From NCBI GenBank assembly GCA_002421845.1, contig DISL01000084.1:1-54188 (forward strand): a stretch of 54,188 bases of DNA, written 5' to 3'. Below, in pieces: positions 17,654 through 26,868 of this stretch (position 1 is its first letter; every line of letters starts with the position of its first letter). The notes under the pieces are model-generated. The model was not told the origin of the DNA, did no database searches, and saw only the letters and a list, made by a program, of their open reading frames with translations. Made by a program: the position numbers and the translations under genes. The DNA comes from Epsilonproteobacteria bacterium UBA6211. Its GTDB lineage: Bacteria; Campylobacterota; Campylobacteria; Campylobacterales; Arcobacteraceae.

Positions 17654-18425
17654 ACATATTATATTATTTGCTACTATCGTTTTTATATTTACAGGGTGTT
17701 TTACTAAAAGTGTAAATACAACCGGCTATTACGGCGGTAGCTCTTACGACCAAAGTAGTGATATAAAAAACTCACCGGCAATGCACAGAGCTACAATGAG
17801 ACCTTATCAAGTTTTTGGGAAATGGTATTATCCTACAATGGCAAGTGTAGGTGATGTTCAAACAGGTGTAGCTTCTTGGTATGGACCTGATTTTCATGCA
17901 AAAAAAACAAGTAACGGCGAAATATACAATATGCACGCTATGACGGCAGCACACAAAACGTTGCCTATGAATACGATTGTTAAAGTTGATAATTTAGATA
18001 ACGGTCAATCAACTACGGTAAGAGTAAATGATAGAGGACCATTCGTAGGAACAAGAATCATAGACCTATCAAATGCTGCGGCAAAAGCTATAAATATGGA
18101 GAAAAAAGGTCTTGCAAACGTAAGGCTAACCATCTTAGGTTTCCATGGCAAGGTTGCTACTACAGAAGCTGAAAAACAAGAAAAAGCAAGTGTAAGTAGT
18201 TACTACATACAAGTCGGTGCATTCAGAAATTATAGCGGTGCTAAAATAACGCAAGATAAGTTTAAAATGATTTTAAGTGATAATTACAATGTAATAATCA
18301 AAGAAGGGGTATTTGAAGACAAACCTATACATCGTGTTTGGTTAAGTGGTTTTAGAAGTGTCGAAGAGGCTGATGATTTCAAAAAATCAAACAACTTAGA
18401 CGGTGCTATGATTATAGCCGAATAA
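17637..18425 (+). CDS. rlpA: Septal ring lytic transglycosylase RlpA, lipoprotein
   Basis: The TTG at 17637 is preceded by AAGGAG at 6 nt; a TTG five codons earlier overlaps that site. The 262-aa product has a lipobox ending FTGC with C21 as the lipidated residue, a double-psi beta-barrel (ASWYGPDFHAKKTSNGE … NDRGPFVGTRIIDLS) and a C-terminal SPOR domain (SYYIQVGAFRNYS) that binds denuded septal glycan. RlpA acts on stem-less glycan at division sites. Translationally linked to mltD. Confidence 0.94.
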   Translation: MLSIIKHIILFATIVFIFTGCFTKSVNTTGYYGGSSYDQSSDIKNSPAMHRATMRPYQVFGKWYYPTMASVGDVQTGVASWYGPDFHAKKTSNGEIYNMHAMTAAHKTLPMNTIVKVDNLDNGQSTTVRVNDRGPFVGTRIIDLSNAAAKAINMEKKGLANVRLTILGFHGKVATTEAEKQEKASVSSYYIQVGAFRNYSGAKITQDKFKMILSDNYNVIIKEGVFEDKPIHRVWLSGFRSVEEADDFKKSNNLDGAMIIAE

Positions 18426-18447
18426 TATCTTTAATAAGGGATAATAA

Positions 18448-19017
18448 ATGAAAGAAATTAACAGAGTTACAAAAGAGACTACCATAAAATGCAAAGTTGA
18501 TTTAAATGATAAAGCTTATTCTATAAATTCAGGCATCGGTTTTTTTGACCATATGCTTGAAGCACTATCGAAACACAGCGGTATAGGGATAGAACTTTCA
18601 TGCAAAGGTGATACACATATAGATGACCATCATAGCGTAGAAGATTGCGGCATCGTACTTGGTCAAGCACTAAGAGGTGAAATTTTTCCTATATCTGCAG
18701 TTGAAAGATACGGCAATGCAACTGTTGTTATGGATGAAGCAAGTGCTACAGTGGCACTTGATCTTAGTAACCGCCCTTTTTTACACTATGATGTAAATGT
18801 TATAGGGAAAGTCGGTGATTTTGATACTGAACTTGTAGAAGAGTTTTTTCATGCTCTAGTACAAAATGCAGGTATTACTGCCCATATAGTTTTGGATAGA
18901 GGCAAAAACAAACACCATATACTTGAAGCTGTATTCAAAGCTTTTGCAGTGGCTCTTAGACGAGCACTAGTCAAAAATGAGTCATTAGGAATTCCTAGTA
19001 CAAAAGGTGTCTTATGA
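18448..19017 (+). CDS. hisB: Imidazoleglycerol-phosphate dehydratase
   Basis: Histidine biosynthesis step removing water from IGP; 189 aa, the monofunctional form. Metal-binding repeats are visible as FFDHMLEALSKHSG and DDHHSVEDCGI, then EEFFHALVQNAGITAH and KNKHHILEAVFKAFA. Its stop overlaps the kdsC ATG (ATGA). Confidence 0.97.
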   Translation: MKEINRVTKETTIKCKVDLNDKAYSINSGIGFFDHMLEALSKHSGIGIELSCKGDTHIDDHHSVEDCGIVLGQALRGEIFPISAVERYGNATVVMDEASATVALDLSNRPFLHYDVNVIGKVGDFDTELVEEFFHALVQNAGITAHIVLDRGKNKHHILEAVFKAFAVALRRALVKNESLGIPSTKGVL

Positions 19018-19520
19018 TAAAACTGCTTGTAATAGATGTTGACGGTACAATGACCGACGGTAAAATAATATATACAAGCAATCAAGAACATTACGAAGAG
19101 ACAAAACAATTTTGTGTAAAAGACGGTTTAGCACTAGCCGTTTGGACAAAAAAACTTGGATTAAAAGCAGCTATTATTACAGGCAGGAAATCAAAAGTTG
19201 TAGAAATAAGAGCTAAAGAGTTGGGAATAACTCACCTTTATCAAGGTATAGACAATAAACTTGAAATTTTGCAAGAGATTATGAAACAGGAAAATATCTC
19301 TAAAAATGAAATAGCAGCAATAGGTGATGACCTAAACGACTATAAAATGTTAAAATACGTAGGTCTTTCATTTTGTCCAAATGATGCAAGTGAGTATATC
19401 AAAGATATAGTAAATATAGTTTGTAATCAAAAAGGCGGTAACGGTGCAGTAAGAGAGATGGTTGAATATATCTGTAAATCTTATAATATGGAAGATGAGT
19501 TTTTATCTACATGGCTATAA
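19014..19520 (+). CDS. kdsC: 3-deoxy-D-manno-octulosonate 8-phosphate phosphatase (KdsC family)
   Basis: A 168-aa cap-less HAD phosphatase that releases Kdo from Kdo-8-phosphate for LPS core synthesis. HAD motif I is DVDGTMTDG, motif II TGRKS, and motif IV GDDLNDYKML. Coupled to hisB by a 4-nt overlap and to lptC by a 10-nt overlap; the LPS neighbours support the assignment. Confidence 0.93.
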   Translation: MIKLLVIDVDGTMTDGKIIYTSNQEHYEETKQFCVKDGLALAVWTKKLGLKAAIITGRKSKVVEIRAKELGITHLYQGIDNKLEILQEIMKQENISKNEIAAIGDDLNDYKMLKYVGLSFCPNDASEYIKDIVNIVCNQKGGNGAVREMVEYICKSYNMEDEFLSTWL

Positions 19521-20026
19521 AATATTTTGTATTTTCACTTTTTGTATTTTCTTTAATATCTTTATTTGTTAGTATAGATACGATTAAAGATACAAAGAAA
19601 CCTGAAGAAAAGCCACATATGATATTTGATGATGCAATAATGTACACAATTAATCAAAATGGCGTTGACAGAGTTATAGATGCAAAAAAAACATTGATAT
19701 ACAATTCAAAAGAAGAAGCTTATGAGGCAAAAGTTACTATCAAAACCAAAGACGGCAAAGTTTATGACAGTGTTTTATCAGATTATGTTTTAAAACAAGG
19801 TGATAAAATTTCTCTTTTGGGAAATGTAGTTTTTAATAGAGGTGATTTTATTACCGTGAAAACCGATGAAATGTATTATGATATGCAACAAAAAAATGCT
19901 CATAATACAAAAAAATTTGTGGCTTATTACTATGATAATAAATTCACGGGTGACCATTTTTCATCAAAAGACAATTATTATATAACATCCAAAAATGTTA
20001 ATTTCAATATAAAACTAAAGGATTAA
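19511..20026 (+). CDS. lptC: LPS export protein LptC
   Basis: A 171-aa bitopic inner-membrane protein: one N-terminal span (about 4-23) and a periplasmic beta-jellyroll OstA-like domain. It hands LPS from LptB2FG to LptA. Sequence conservation is low, so the call rests on topology, length and position between kdsC and lptA. Confidence 0.85.
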   Translation: MAIKYFVFSLFVFSLISLFVSIDTIKDTKKPEEKPHMIFDDAIMYTINQNGVDRVIDAKKTLIYNSKEEAYEAKVTIKTKDGKVYDSVLSDYVLKQGDKISLLGNVVFNRGDFITVKTDEMYYDMQQKNAHNTKKFVAYYYDNKFTGDHFSSKDNYYITSKNVNFNIKLKD

Positions 20027-20027
20027 A

Positions 20028-20507
20028 ATGAAATTTTTTATACAACTTATTCTCTTATTAAGTATGGTATATGCAAACGAAGACCTTATAATTGATGCAA
20101 ATCATTTTGAAGCAGATGACCAAAAAGGTATTGCTATTTTCACTGGAAATGTTAAAGTACAAAAAGTGAAAGACACACTAAACAGTGACAAACTTGTAGT
20201 TTTAATGACTAAAAATAATAAAAACGAACAAACTCCAAAGAAATACACCGCTACTGGGAATGTTGATTTTACGGTTCTATCAAACGAAAAAGTATATCTT
20301 GGCAAAGGTGATACCGTTATATACGAACCTGTTGAAAGTAGATATACTATTATTGGAAACGGCTATTTAGAAGAAAAAATTGACGGTAGAGTTTTATACG
20401 GAGATAAAATTTATCTTGATGAAATTACCGGTAAAGCTAAAGTTGTGGGCGATGATAGTAAGCCTGTAAGATTTATGATGAAACTTCAAGATAAAAAGCA
20501 AGAGTAA
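20028..20507 (+). CDS. lptA: LPS transport periplasmic protein LptA
   Basis: A 159-aa exported OstA-domain protein with a signal peptide (about 1-16, ending YAN). DANHFEADDQKGIAIFTGNVKV is the family signature (split by eye into DANHFEADD and IAIFTGNVKV). It forms the periplasmic bridge for LPS. Starts right after lptC. Confidence 0.9.
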   Translation: MKFFIQLILLLSMVYANEDLIIDANHFEADDQKGIAIFTGNVKVQKVKDTLNSDKLVVLMTKNNKNEQTPKKYTATGNVDFTVLSNEKVYLGKGDTVIYEPVESRYTIIGNGYLEEKIDGRVLYGDKIYLDEITGKAKVVGDDSKPVRFMMKLQDKKQE

Positions 20508-20511
20508 ATAT

Positions 20512-21108
20512 ATGAAAATAATAGACGCACAATTTATTACATCGGCAACATCAATCAAAGATTCATTATCACCTGATGTTGCAGAAGTTGCTTTTCTTGG
20601 ACGTAGTAATGTAGGTAAAAGCTCATTACTAAACAGTCTTACAAAGAAAAAAGCCTTGGCAAAAGCATCATCAACACCTGGTAAAACAAAGCTAATAAAC
20701 TTTTTTGAAGTAAAATTCAAAAAAGATGATGAAAACACTTTCAAAGCACGTTTTGTTGATTTACCTGGGTTTGGATATGCAAAAGTTGCAAAAAGTCTCA
20801 AAGAAGATTGGGAACAACATTTAACCGATTTTTTACATAAGAGAGAGAGTTTAAGAATTTTTGTACACCTTATCGATTCAAGACATCCTGATTTGGAGAT
20901 AGATAAGAATGTTGACGAGTTTTTAAAATATATCAAAAAAGGTGACCAAATCATCATAAACGCTTTCACAAAGATTGATAAACTAAACCAAAGTGAATTA
21001 TCAAAACTACGTGCCAAAAATCCTGACGGTATATTTATTACCAATCTCAAACAAAAAGGGATTGACGATTTGACTGAAAAAATAGCAACTTATTTATTTG
21101 GTGTATAA
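20512..21108 (+). CDS. engB: Ribosome biogenesis GTPase EngB/YsxC
   Basis: A 198-aa TrmE-Era-type GTPase for late large-subunit assembly. G1 GRSNVGKSS, G2 region SSTPGKTK, G3 DLPGFGYAK, G4 FTKIDK and a G5 region near FITNLK. ATG at 20512 follows lptA by 4 nt. Confidence 0.96.
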   Translation: MKIIDAQFITSATSIKDSLSPDVAEVAFLGRSNVGKSSLLNSLTKKKALAKASSTPGKTKLINFFEVKFKKDDENTFKARFVDLPGFGYAKVAKSLKEDWEQHLTDFLHKRESLRIFVHLIDSRHPDLEIDKNVDEFLKYIKKGDQIIINAFTKIDKLNQSELSKLRAKNPDGIFITNLKQKGIDDLTEKIATYLFGV

Positions 21109-21109
21109 T

Positions 21110-21574
21110 ATGGAAAATATAAAATATGTAAAACCTCTTGTGTATGATATTGAAGCTATGCAAAACTTAGTAACCCCTGAAGTAGAAAAAGGGCTTATTC
21201 TATATAGAAGTGCCAGTGAAATGGCAACTACTATACGCTCATATATTATTGCAAAAGAAAATGACAAAATAGTAGGTTTTGTAGCACTTCATATACACTC
21301 CGTAACTCTAGCAGAAGTTAGAAGTCTTATAGTAAAAGAAGAGTATAGAAAACATGGCATTGGAAGACAACTTGTAAGACAAGCACTTAATGAAGCAAGT
21401 GCCCTTGGACTAAAAGAAGTTCTAACATTAACGTATCATAAGGCTCTTTTTGAAAACCTTGGATTCCACGAAATCACAAAAGAATCAATCCCTGAACAAA
21501 AAATATGGGCTGATTGTATAAGATGTAAACATTTTCCGATATGCGACGAAGTATCTTTAATAATCAAGTTATAA
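21110..21574 (+). CDS. GNAT N-acetyltransferase, N-acetylglutamate synthase-like
   Basis: A 154-aa GNAT protein. The acetyl-CoA-binding loop appears as VKEEYRKHGIGRQLV, and the tail WADCIRCKHFPICDE, with three cysteines, resembles the short ArgA-type N-acetylglutamate synthases. ATG at 21110, 1 nt after the engB stop; GGTG within the engB end may serve as ribosome site. Whether it makes the first arginine intermediate here is inferred from family resemblance. Confidence 0.8.
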   Translation: MENIKYVKPLVYDIEAMQNLVTPEVEKGLILYRSASEMATTIRSYIIAKENDKIVGFVALHIHSVTLAEVRSLIVKEEYRKHGIGRQLVRQALNEASALGLKEVLTLTYHKALFENLGFHEITKESIPEQKIWADCIRCKHFPICDEVSLIIKL

Positions 21575-21981
21575 TATTTTTAACATCTATTTTTGTAATA
21601 TTTGTTAATATATTTGGAAGTGTACACTTTATTGCAATAACTCTTGCGGGAGTAATATTCCATTTCTCTCAAATATGTTATCAAAATAAAATGTACTACA
21701 CTTTGTTTATGGTACTTATTACATTTATTGTTATTGAAATCACTCAAGGCTTAGCACCTTTTTCACTATTTTTAACATCTTTTATTTTATATACTATTGT
21801 ATTGCCTGTTATAGGTAGGATATTTTCTTTTGAAAAATTAAGGCTCATTTTCGATGTCGTATTATTTTATGTATCAATTTTATCAATCCACTATTTTGCA
21901 AATGATGAAATACTATTTTCATTTGGTTATACTTTATTAAACATTGCCTTAGATATTATTATAATAGGGTTGTTTTTATGA
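21541..21981 (+). CDS. MreD-like integral membrane protein
   Basis: A 146-aa, highly hydrophobic protein with four to five spans. No strong motif, but size, topology and the place directly before mrdA (4-nt ATGA overlap) fit MreD, the membrane partner of the elongasome. Its start overlaps the acetyltransferase gene by 34 nt and lacks a clear ribosome site, so the start is uncertain. Confidence 0.65.
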   Translation: MRRSIFNNQVIIFLTSIFVIFVNIFGSVHFIAITLAGVIFHFSQICYQNKMYYTLFMVLITFIVIEITQGLAPFSLFLTSFILYTIVLPVIGRIFSFEKLRLIFDVVLFYVSILSIHYFANDEILFSFGYTLLNIALDIIIIGLFL

Positions 21982-23741
21982 GAGTAAAAATAGTTTTATA
22001 TTTTGTAGCTTTTATTATGGTATTGATACTAATAAGGGTTTATAATATATCAATTAAATCAAATACCTATTATGAAGAACTTTCCAAACAAAACCATATC
22101 AAAAAAGTATATAAAGCCCCTACTAGAGGTATTATAAGAGATAGAAACGGTATCCCTATAGCTATAAACAATGTTGGTTTTTCAATAAGTCTAAAACCTC
22201 ATATGCACCTCAAAAAAGACTCTTTTGAACTTGAAAAAATTGCAAACTTAATCTCAACACATTTTCCGCAATATAAAGCAGAAGAGATAATAGAACAATA
22301 TAAACGTGAAAATTCACCTTATAGACATGAATTTATACAAGTAATAGATTTTATCCCTTATGAGGACTTTTTCCCTAAATTTACCATCTTTAATTCCATA
22401 GAAAACCTCCAAATAAATGATGCAACAAAACGGTACTATCCATACAAAGAGGTTGGTGCTCATATAATAGGTTATGTTGGTAAAGCTACAAAGATGGACT
22501 ACAATAATGATGAAATTACAAAATATACAAATATCATAGGTAAAACCGGTCTTGAATATCAATATAACAGTATATTACAAGGAACTTTGGGCTACAGAGA
22601 AATAAAAGTAAATGCACTCAATCAAGAAGTTGAAGTAATCAAAATAGTCGAACCTTCAAACAATAACGATATTGTTACAACAATAGATATAGATTTACAA
22701 TCTTACATTCACGATATATTTAACGGAACAGGCGGTTCAGTAGTAGTTCAAGATGTAAATAACGGTGAAATTTTGGCGGCTGCTAGTTTTCCTGAATATG
22801 ATAACAATCTTTTTGTTTCTGGAATTTCCCATGAGCAATGGGAAACAATGAGAAATGACTTCAACAATCCATTTACCAACAAAGTAACAAATGGTCTTTA
22901 TCCACCTGGGTCTGTTATTAAAATGGGTATGGCTCTTTCTTTTCTTGAAAACGGTCTTGGAAGAAATTTTAGCGTTTATTGTAGCGGTGAAATACAAGTG
23001 GGTAATAGAAAGTTTAGATGCTGGAAAGCTGAAGGTCACGGACATACCGACTATGTAAAATCTATTGCGGAGAGTTGTGACGTTTTTTATTATGAAGGTA
23101 GCCTAAAAGTGGGAATAAGTAATATTTCACAAACTATGAAAACATTGGGTTTCGGTGAAAAAACAGGCGTAGATTTACCTAATGAATTTATAGGTATAAA
23201 TCCAAGTAAAGAGTGGAAAGTATCCAAACATAACCAACAATGGTTTATAGGTGAAACTATAAATACATCTATCGGGCAAGGATATTTCCTAGTTACTCCT
23301 CTACAAGTATCAAAATTTACCTCTTATATAGCAACAGGACTTTTTACGACACCGCATTTTGTCAAAAATCCAAATATCACTCAAGTCAAGTTACAATATC
23401 AAGATAAAGACTTGGAACTTATGAGAAAAGGGATGTATGAAGTTACTCACTCAACAAGTGGTACAGCAAAAAATCTAACTACAAAAGTAGAACTCGCTGC
23501 AAAAACAGGTACAGCTCAAGTCGTAGGAATCCCTCAAGACCAAAAAAAGAGGATGAAAGAGAGTGAACTAGAACACTATGAAAGATCTCACGCATGGATG
23601 ACGGCTTATGGACCTTACAAAAATCCTCAGTATGCAGTAACAGTACTCAAAGAGCATGGCGGATACGGAGCTAGTGCAACAGGATATGAAGTCAGCAAAA
23701 TATTTGATAAACTTGTAGAACTCGGATATATAAAGCAGTAA
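21978..23741 (+). CDS. mrdA: Penicillin-binding protein 2 (elongasome transpeptidase)
   Basis: A 587-aa class B PBP cross-linking peptidoglycan during rod elongation. N-terminal membrane anchor (about 4-24), a PBP dimerisation domain starting APTRGIIRDRNG, and a transpeptidase domain with PPGSVIKM (SxxK serine), SCD as the SxN-type motif and AKTGTAQV (KTG). It closes the envelope operon; no RodA follows. Confidence 0.95.
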   Translation: MRVKIVLYFVAFIMVLILIRVYNISIKSNTYYEELSKQNHIKKVYKAPTRGIIRDRNGIPIAINNVGFSISLKPHMHLKKDSFELEKIANLISTHFPQYKAEEIIEQYKRENSPYRHEFIQVIDFIPYEDFFPKFTIFNSIENLQINDATKRYYPYKEVGAHIIGYVGKATKMDYNNDEITKYTNIIGKTGLEYQYNSILQGTLGYREIKVNALNQEVEVIKIVEPSNNNDIVTTIDIDLQSYIHDIFNGTGGSVVVQDVNNGEILAAASFPEYDNNLFVSGISHEQWETMRNDFNNPFTNKVTNGLYPPGSVIKMGMALSFLENGLGRNFSVYCSGEIQVGNRKFRCWKAEGHGHTDYVKSIAESCDVFYYEGSLKVGISNISQTMKTLGFGEKTGVDLPNEFIGINPSKEWKVSKHNQQWFIGETINTSIGQGYFLVTPLQVSKFTSYIATGLFTTPHFVKNPNITQVKLQYQDKDLELMRKGMYEVTHSTSGTAKNLTTKVELAAKTGTAQVVGIPQDQKKRMKESELEHYERSHAWMTAYGPYKNPQYAVTVLKEHGGYGASATGYEVSKIFDKLVELGYIKQ

Positions 23742-23775
23742 AGAAAACTGCCTTATATATCATACTACCTATTTA

Positions 23776-24153
23776 TTAAGATTTGAAAAAATCGTTTATA
23801 GTACCCATTTCAGTATTTAATGAAACTTGAGCCATTGTTTTATTATCTTCATTAAAAATCATAGGTGCACCTAGATTTATAGTAGAATCTTGAATAGATT
23901 TTTTATTTAAAACCACAACAAAATAAACAGAATAATTTGTATTATCATCAATATCCAAAAGTGCCTTAATCCCTAAAGGAATTTCAAAACCATCTCCATC
24001 AACAAAAGTATTTATTAAAGTCAAATGAATACAATCATTCTCACACCCTTTGAGAATAGTTGTCAAACCATCACTCTGCTCTAGCGTAACTTTTTCAAGC
24101 TTTTCAAAACCTAAAATAGGTTTTTTTACCTCATATACAGTAGCCGTACTCAT
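23776..24153 (-). CDS. fliW: Flagellar assembly factor FliW
   Basis: A 125-aa FliW that binds flagellin and antagonises CsrA, controlling flagellin translation. Conserved PILGFEKLEKVTL and a central acidic/aromatic region. Start at 24153 chosen because AAGGAG lies 6-7 nt upstream; the 19 extra codons further up would cover the ribosome site and promoter. It has its own promoter. Confidence 0.9.
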   Translation of the reverse strand: MSTATVYEVKKPILGFEKLEKVTLEQSDGLTTILKGCENDCIHLTLINTFVDGDGFEIPLGIKALLDIDDNTNYSVYFVVVLNKKSIQDSTINLGAPMIFNEDNKTMAQVSLNTEMGTINDFFKS

Positions 24154-24181
24154 AATATACTCCTTTTTGATTAATATAGCC

Positions 24182-24210
24182 ATTATATCAAACTTATTTT
24201 TAAATATCAA
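24182..24210 (-). promoter_or_regulatory. Sigma70-type promoter of fliW
   Basis: On the minus strand TTGATA (24205-24210) and TATAAT (24182-24187) are separated by 17 nt, about 28 nt before the fliW ATG. It begins just after the fliP stop, so fliW need not depend on fliP transcription. Confidence 0.7.
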
Positions 24211-24219
24211 GTATTTTGA

Positions 24220-24948
24220 TTAACGAAAACTTTGTGCTAGATTACCTATTATAAGTTGCCAACCGTCAATGACTATAAAAAAGATTATCTTGATGGGCAA
24301 AGATATCATAACAGGCGGTAACATCATCATACCGAGACTCATTAGAATAGAGGCAACGATAATATCTATAACCAAAAACGGCAAGAATATCAAAAATCCT
24401 ATCTCAAATGCAGTCCTAAGCTCACTTACTATAAATGCAGGCATCAAAATAGTCATTCTTACTTCATCTACGTTTGCAGGGTTTTGTTCTTTTTTTATTC
24501 GATAAAAAAGTGCCAAATCAGCTTCTCTAGTATTTTTCATCATAAATTCTTTAAAAGGTTTAATACCTTTTTCAATAGCTACTTCATAATTGATTTCTTG
24601 AGCCATATATGGTTTTATGGACTCTTCATAAGCGGTTTTTCCATACGGTTCCATAATAAAAGCAGTCATAATTAAAGCCAAGGAAATAATAACCTGACTA
24701 GGAGGTGTTTGCTGTAAACCCATAGCCTGTCTAAGAAGAGAAAACACTATAATAAGCCTTGTAAAACTAGTAACCATTAAAAGCAATGTAGGTGCTAAAA
24801 CCATCAATGCCAAAAGTATAGCAATATTGATAGTTTTTACGAATTGTGCCGGTTCTTCGATAGCAGCAACCGATAAATTTATCATTGGAGCATTTTCAGC
24901 ACCAAATAGTCCTGAAACTAACATAACTAATAAAATATAATATCTCAC
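24220..24948 (-). CDS. fliP: Flagellar export apparatus protein FliP
   Basis: A 242-aa core protein of the flagellar type III export gate. Signal peptide (about 1-17), then VTSFTRLIIVFSLLRQAMG and LQQTPPSQVIISLAL, and the C-terminal spans with LGMMMLPPVMISLP, all typical of FliP. GTG start with AAAGG upstream. Other export genes are absent, so it is an isolated flagellar pair with fliW. Confidence 0.96.
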   Translation of the reverse strand: MRYYILLVMLVSGLFGAENAPMINLSVAAIEEPAQFVKTINIAILLALMVLAPTLLLMVTSFTRLIIVFSLLRQAMGLQQTPPSQVIISLALIMTAFIMEPYGKTAYEESIKPYMAQEINYEVAIEKGIKPFKEFMMKNTREADLALFYRIKKEQNPANVDEVRMTILMPAFIVSELRTAFEIGFLIFLPFLVIDIIVASILMSLGMMMLPPVMISLPIKIIFFIVIDGWQLIIGNLAQSFR

Positions 24949-25025
24949 TATTTTTTACCTTTAAAAAAACTTTTAGATAAGTAGTTGTATTATACCTAAT
25001 AGCAAATTAAAACAAAGGATGTTCA

Positions 25026-25565
25026 ATGATGCAAAATAAAATACTTAAAATGGGTAGATTTTATCTCATAAGTTCCATAACTGCTTCAGTACTTTTAAGC
25101 GGTTGTTTCGGTGGAGAAGATAAAAAACAAGCAAGTGCAGAAGTTGCTGTTAAGCCTGTTGAGCAACCAAAAGTTGAAGAAAAAGTTGAGCAACCTACAA
25201 GTGTAACAGTTACCGACAATGTAGTAAAAGATGCTGTAGAAAAAGTTGAAGCTGTGAAAGAAGAAGTAAAAGACATAACCGTTTCTTTGGAAAAAGAGGT
25301 AAAAGCAACACTACCTACTACGCCAACTATAGATGGTGCAAAATTGTATGCAAAATGTGCCTCTTGTCATGGTACCAATGGTGAAAAAGTTGCATTAAAC
25401 GTAAGTAAAATAATAAAAGACTTGTCAAAAGATAATTTTATATCTGCAGTAAAAGGTTACCAAAGCGGAACTTACGGTGGAACGATGAAAACACTAATGA
25501 CAGGTCAAGTTAAATCTTTAACTGAAGATGAAATAAAAGCAATAGCAGATTATATAATCAAGTAA
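25026..25565 (+). CDS. Lipoprotein c-type cytochrome (c553-like)
   Basis: A 179-aa exported lipoprotein. Lipobox LLSGC with C27, a Glu/Lys/Val-rich linker (about 30-95) and one class I cytochrome c domain with CASCH (C111, C114, H115); M154 or M158 in GGTMKTLM could be the sixth heme ligand. The linker suggests a heme domain tethered to a membrane and reaching into the periplasm. It lies 112 nt before the encapsulin operon on the same strand, but a strong promoter separates them. Confidence 0.88.
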   Translation: MMQNKILKMGRFYLISSITASVLLSGCFGGEDKKQASAEVAVKPVEQPKVEEKVEQPTSVTVTDNVVKDAVEKVEAVKEEVKDITVSLEKEVKATLPTTPTIDGAKLYAKCASCHGTNGEKVALNVSKIIKDLSKDNFISAVKGYQSGTYGGTMKTLMTGQVKSLTEDEIKAIADYIIK

Positions 25566-25611
25566 TAGGATTTACATTATTGAAAATTTAATGCAAATGA
25601 TAAAAATTTTC

Positions 25612-25640
25612 TTGACATTTTATATAAATTGCTATAGAAT
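25612..25640 (+). promoter_or_regulatory. Near-consensus sigma70 promoter of the encapsulin operon
   Basis: TTGACA (25612-25617) and TAGAAT (25635-25640) are 17 nt apart; TATAGA two bases upstream, preceded by TG, could act as an extended -10 instead. About 37 nt before the EncFtn start. A full consensus -35 is unusual in this phylum and points to strong expression. Confidence 0.75.
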
Positions 25641-25677
25641 TGAGTTGATATAAAAATTTAATTTGAAAGGATAATAA

Positions 25678-26052
25678 ATGGCACATGAAGGTTTTCACGA
25701 AGATCCAAAACAATTATCGGATTTTGCAAAAGATTATCATAGAATTATTCAAAGTACAATGGAAGAGCTTGAGGCTGTTGATTGGTACAATCAAAGGGCG
25801 GAGTGTGCTACAAACGCAGAGGCAAAAGCTATTATGGAACACAATCGTGATGAAGAGATAGAACACGCTTGTATGGGGCTTGAGTGGCTTAGAAGAAATT
25901 CTCCTACGTGGGATAAAATGATGAGGGAATTTTTGTTTAGCGATGAGCCTATAGTAGGTAAAGAGGCTGAGCTTACAGGTAAGAATAGTGTAGATATGGA
26001 ACAAACTCCCACAAAAACTGGTGGTTTAAATATCGGTAAAAATAAAAAATAA
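25678..26052 (+). CDS. Encapsulated ferritin-like protein (EncFtn), encapsulin cargo
   Basis: A 124-aa two-helix ferritin-like cargo protein that oxidises Fe(II) at a dimer interface and stores iron inside an encapsulin shell. The first helix has STMEELEAVDWYNQRAE (E29, E32, W36), the second MEHNRDEEIEH (E60, H63), giving the di-iron ligands of the EncFtn family; LEWLRRN follows. After residue 90 a flexible tail ends GGLNIGKNKK, close to the G-L-x-[IV]-G docking peptide that targets cargo to the shell. AAAGGA precedes the ATG. The shell gene follows 10 nt downstream. Confidence 0.92.
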   Translation: MAHEGFHEDPKQLSDFAKDYHRIIQSTMEELEAVDWYNQRAECATNAEAKAIMEHNRDEEIEHACMGLEWLRRNSPTWDKMMREFLFSDEPIVGKEAELTGKNSVDMEQTPTKTGGLNIGKNKK

Positions 26053-26062
26053 GGGGATTAAT

Positions 26063-26863
26063 ATGGAAGTACTAAATAAAAAACTAGCTCCGTTTGGCAA
26101 AGATGTTTGGGCTACGATAGAATCAGAACTTGGTAATTATTTGGCAAAAAGACTTAATTTAAGAAGTGTCGTAGATTTTAATGACTCTTATAGCTTTGAC
26201 ACGGATGCTATTAATACAGGCACTATCAAAAAAGTATCTTCAAAACATGGAACTACGATAAGTACAAGAGAGCCTATAAAAATGGTTGAGATTAAACACT
26301 CTTTTTCTGTTTCAAAAGAGCTAATTGAAGAGTTAAAAAGGGGTAAAGTTGATTTTGATAACTCAACCTTTACAACAACGGCAAACAACTTTGCAAAAAT
26401 TGAAAACGATATGATATTAAACGGTCTAAAAGATGCAAATATAAGCGGTATTATCTCAAAAGAGACTCAATCGCTAAATGCATCTTCACCGAAAGATATA
26501 ATGGTAAGCGTAGCTAAATCTATGGGTATGTTTAATGCTTCATTTGTTGACGGTCCATTTACTCTTGTAATTTCAAGTGCAACTATGGCAAAACTAATGG
26601 TAGAAAGTTTTGACGGTAAAAGTTTAAAATCAAGAATAGACGATATTCTAGGTAAAGGTTCAATCATAATCAATAACGGTATAGGTGATGATAAAGCATT
26701 AGTTATATCTCAAAGAGGTGGAGACTTTGAATATTATAGCGGTCTTGATGTATGTGTAGGTTACGAAGGTGAAACCAAAGATAACGTAGAATTATTTTTA
26801 CTTCAAACTTGTGCTTTTAGAACAATTACACCTGAAGCTACCATATTAATCAATATAAAATAA
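26063..26863 (+). CDS. Encapsulin shell protein (linocin M18/HK97-fold, family 1)
   Basis: A 266-aa HK97-fold capsid-like protein, the size of 60-mer T=1 encapsulins. Recognisable features are the N-terminal LAPFGKDVWATIESE helix, REPIKMVEIKHSFSVSKEL in the E-loop region (split as REPIKMVEIKHSF and SVSKEL), a central P-domain with ENDMILNG and the late segment LDVCVGYEG. It builds the nanocompartment around EncFtn. AAGGGG precedes the ATG. Confidence 0.93.
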   Translation: MEVLNKKLAPFGKDVWATIESELGNYLAKRLNLRSVVDFNDSYSFDTDAINTGTIKKVSSKHGTTISTREPIKMVEIKHSFSVSKELIEELKRGKVDFDNSTFTTTANNFAKIENDMILNGLKDANISGIISKETQSLNASSPKDIMVSVAKSMGMFNASFVDGPFTLVISSATMAKLMVESFDGKSLKSRIDDILGKGSIIINNGIGDDKALVISQRGGDFEYYSGLDVCVGYEGETKDNVELFLLQTCAFRTITPEATILINIK

Positions 26864-26868
26864 TCATA

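Noticed and set aside
20394..21050. 218-codon minus-strand frame over engB and lptA
   Set aside because: It covers two recognised genes on the other strand and has no family features.
25026..25565. Cytochrome c as part of the encapsulin operon
   Set aside because: A near-consensus promoter lies between them; cotranscription cannot be supported, though read-through is possible.
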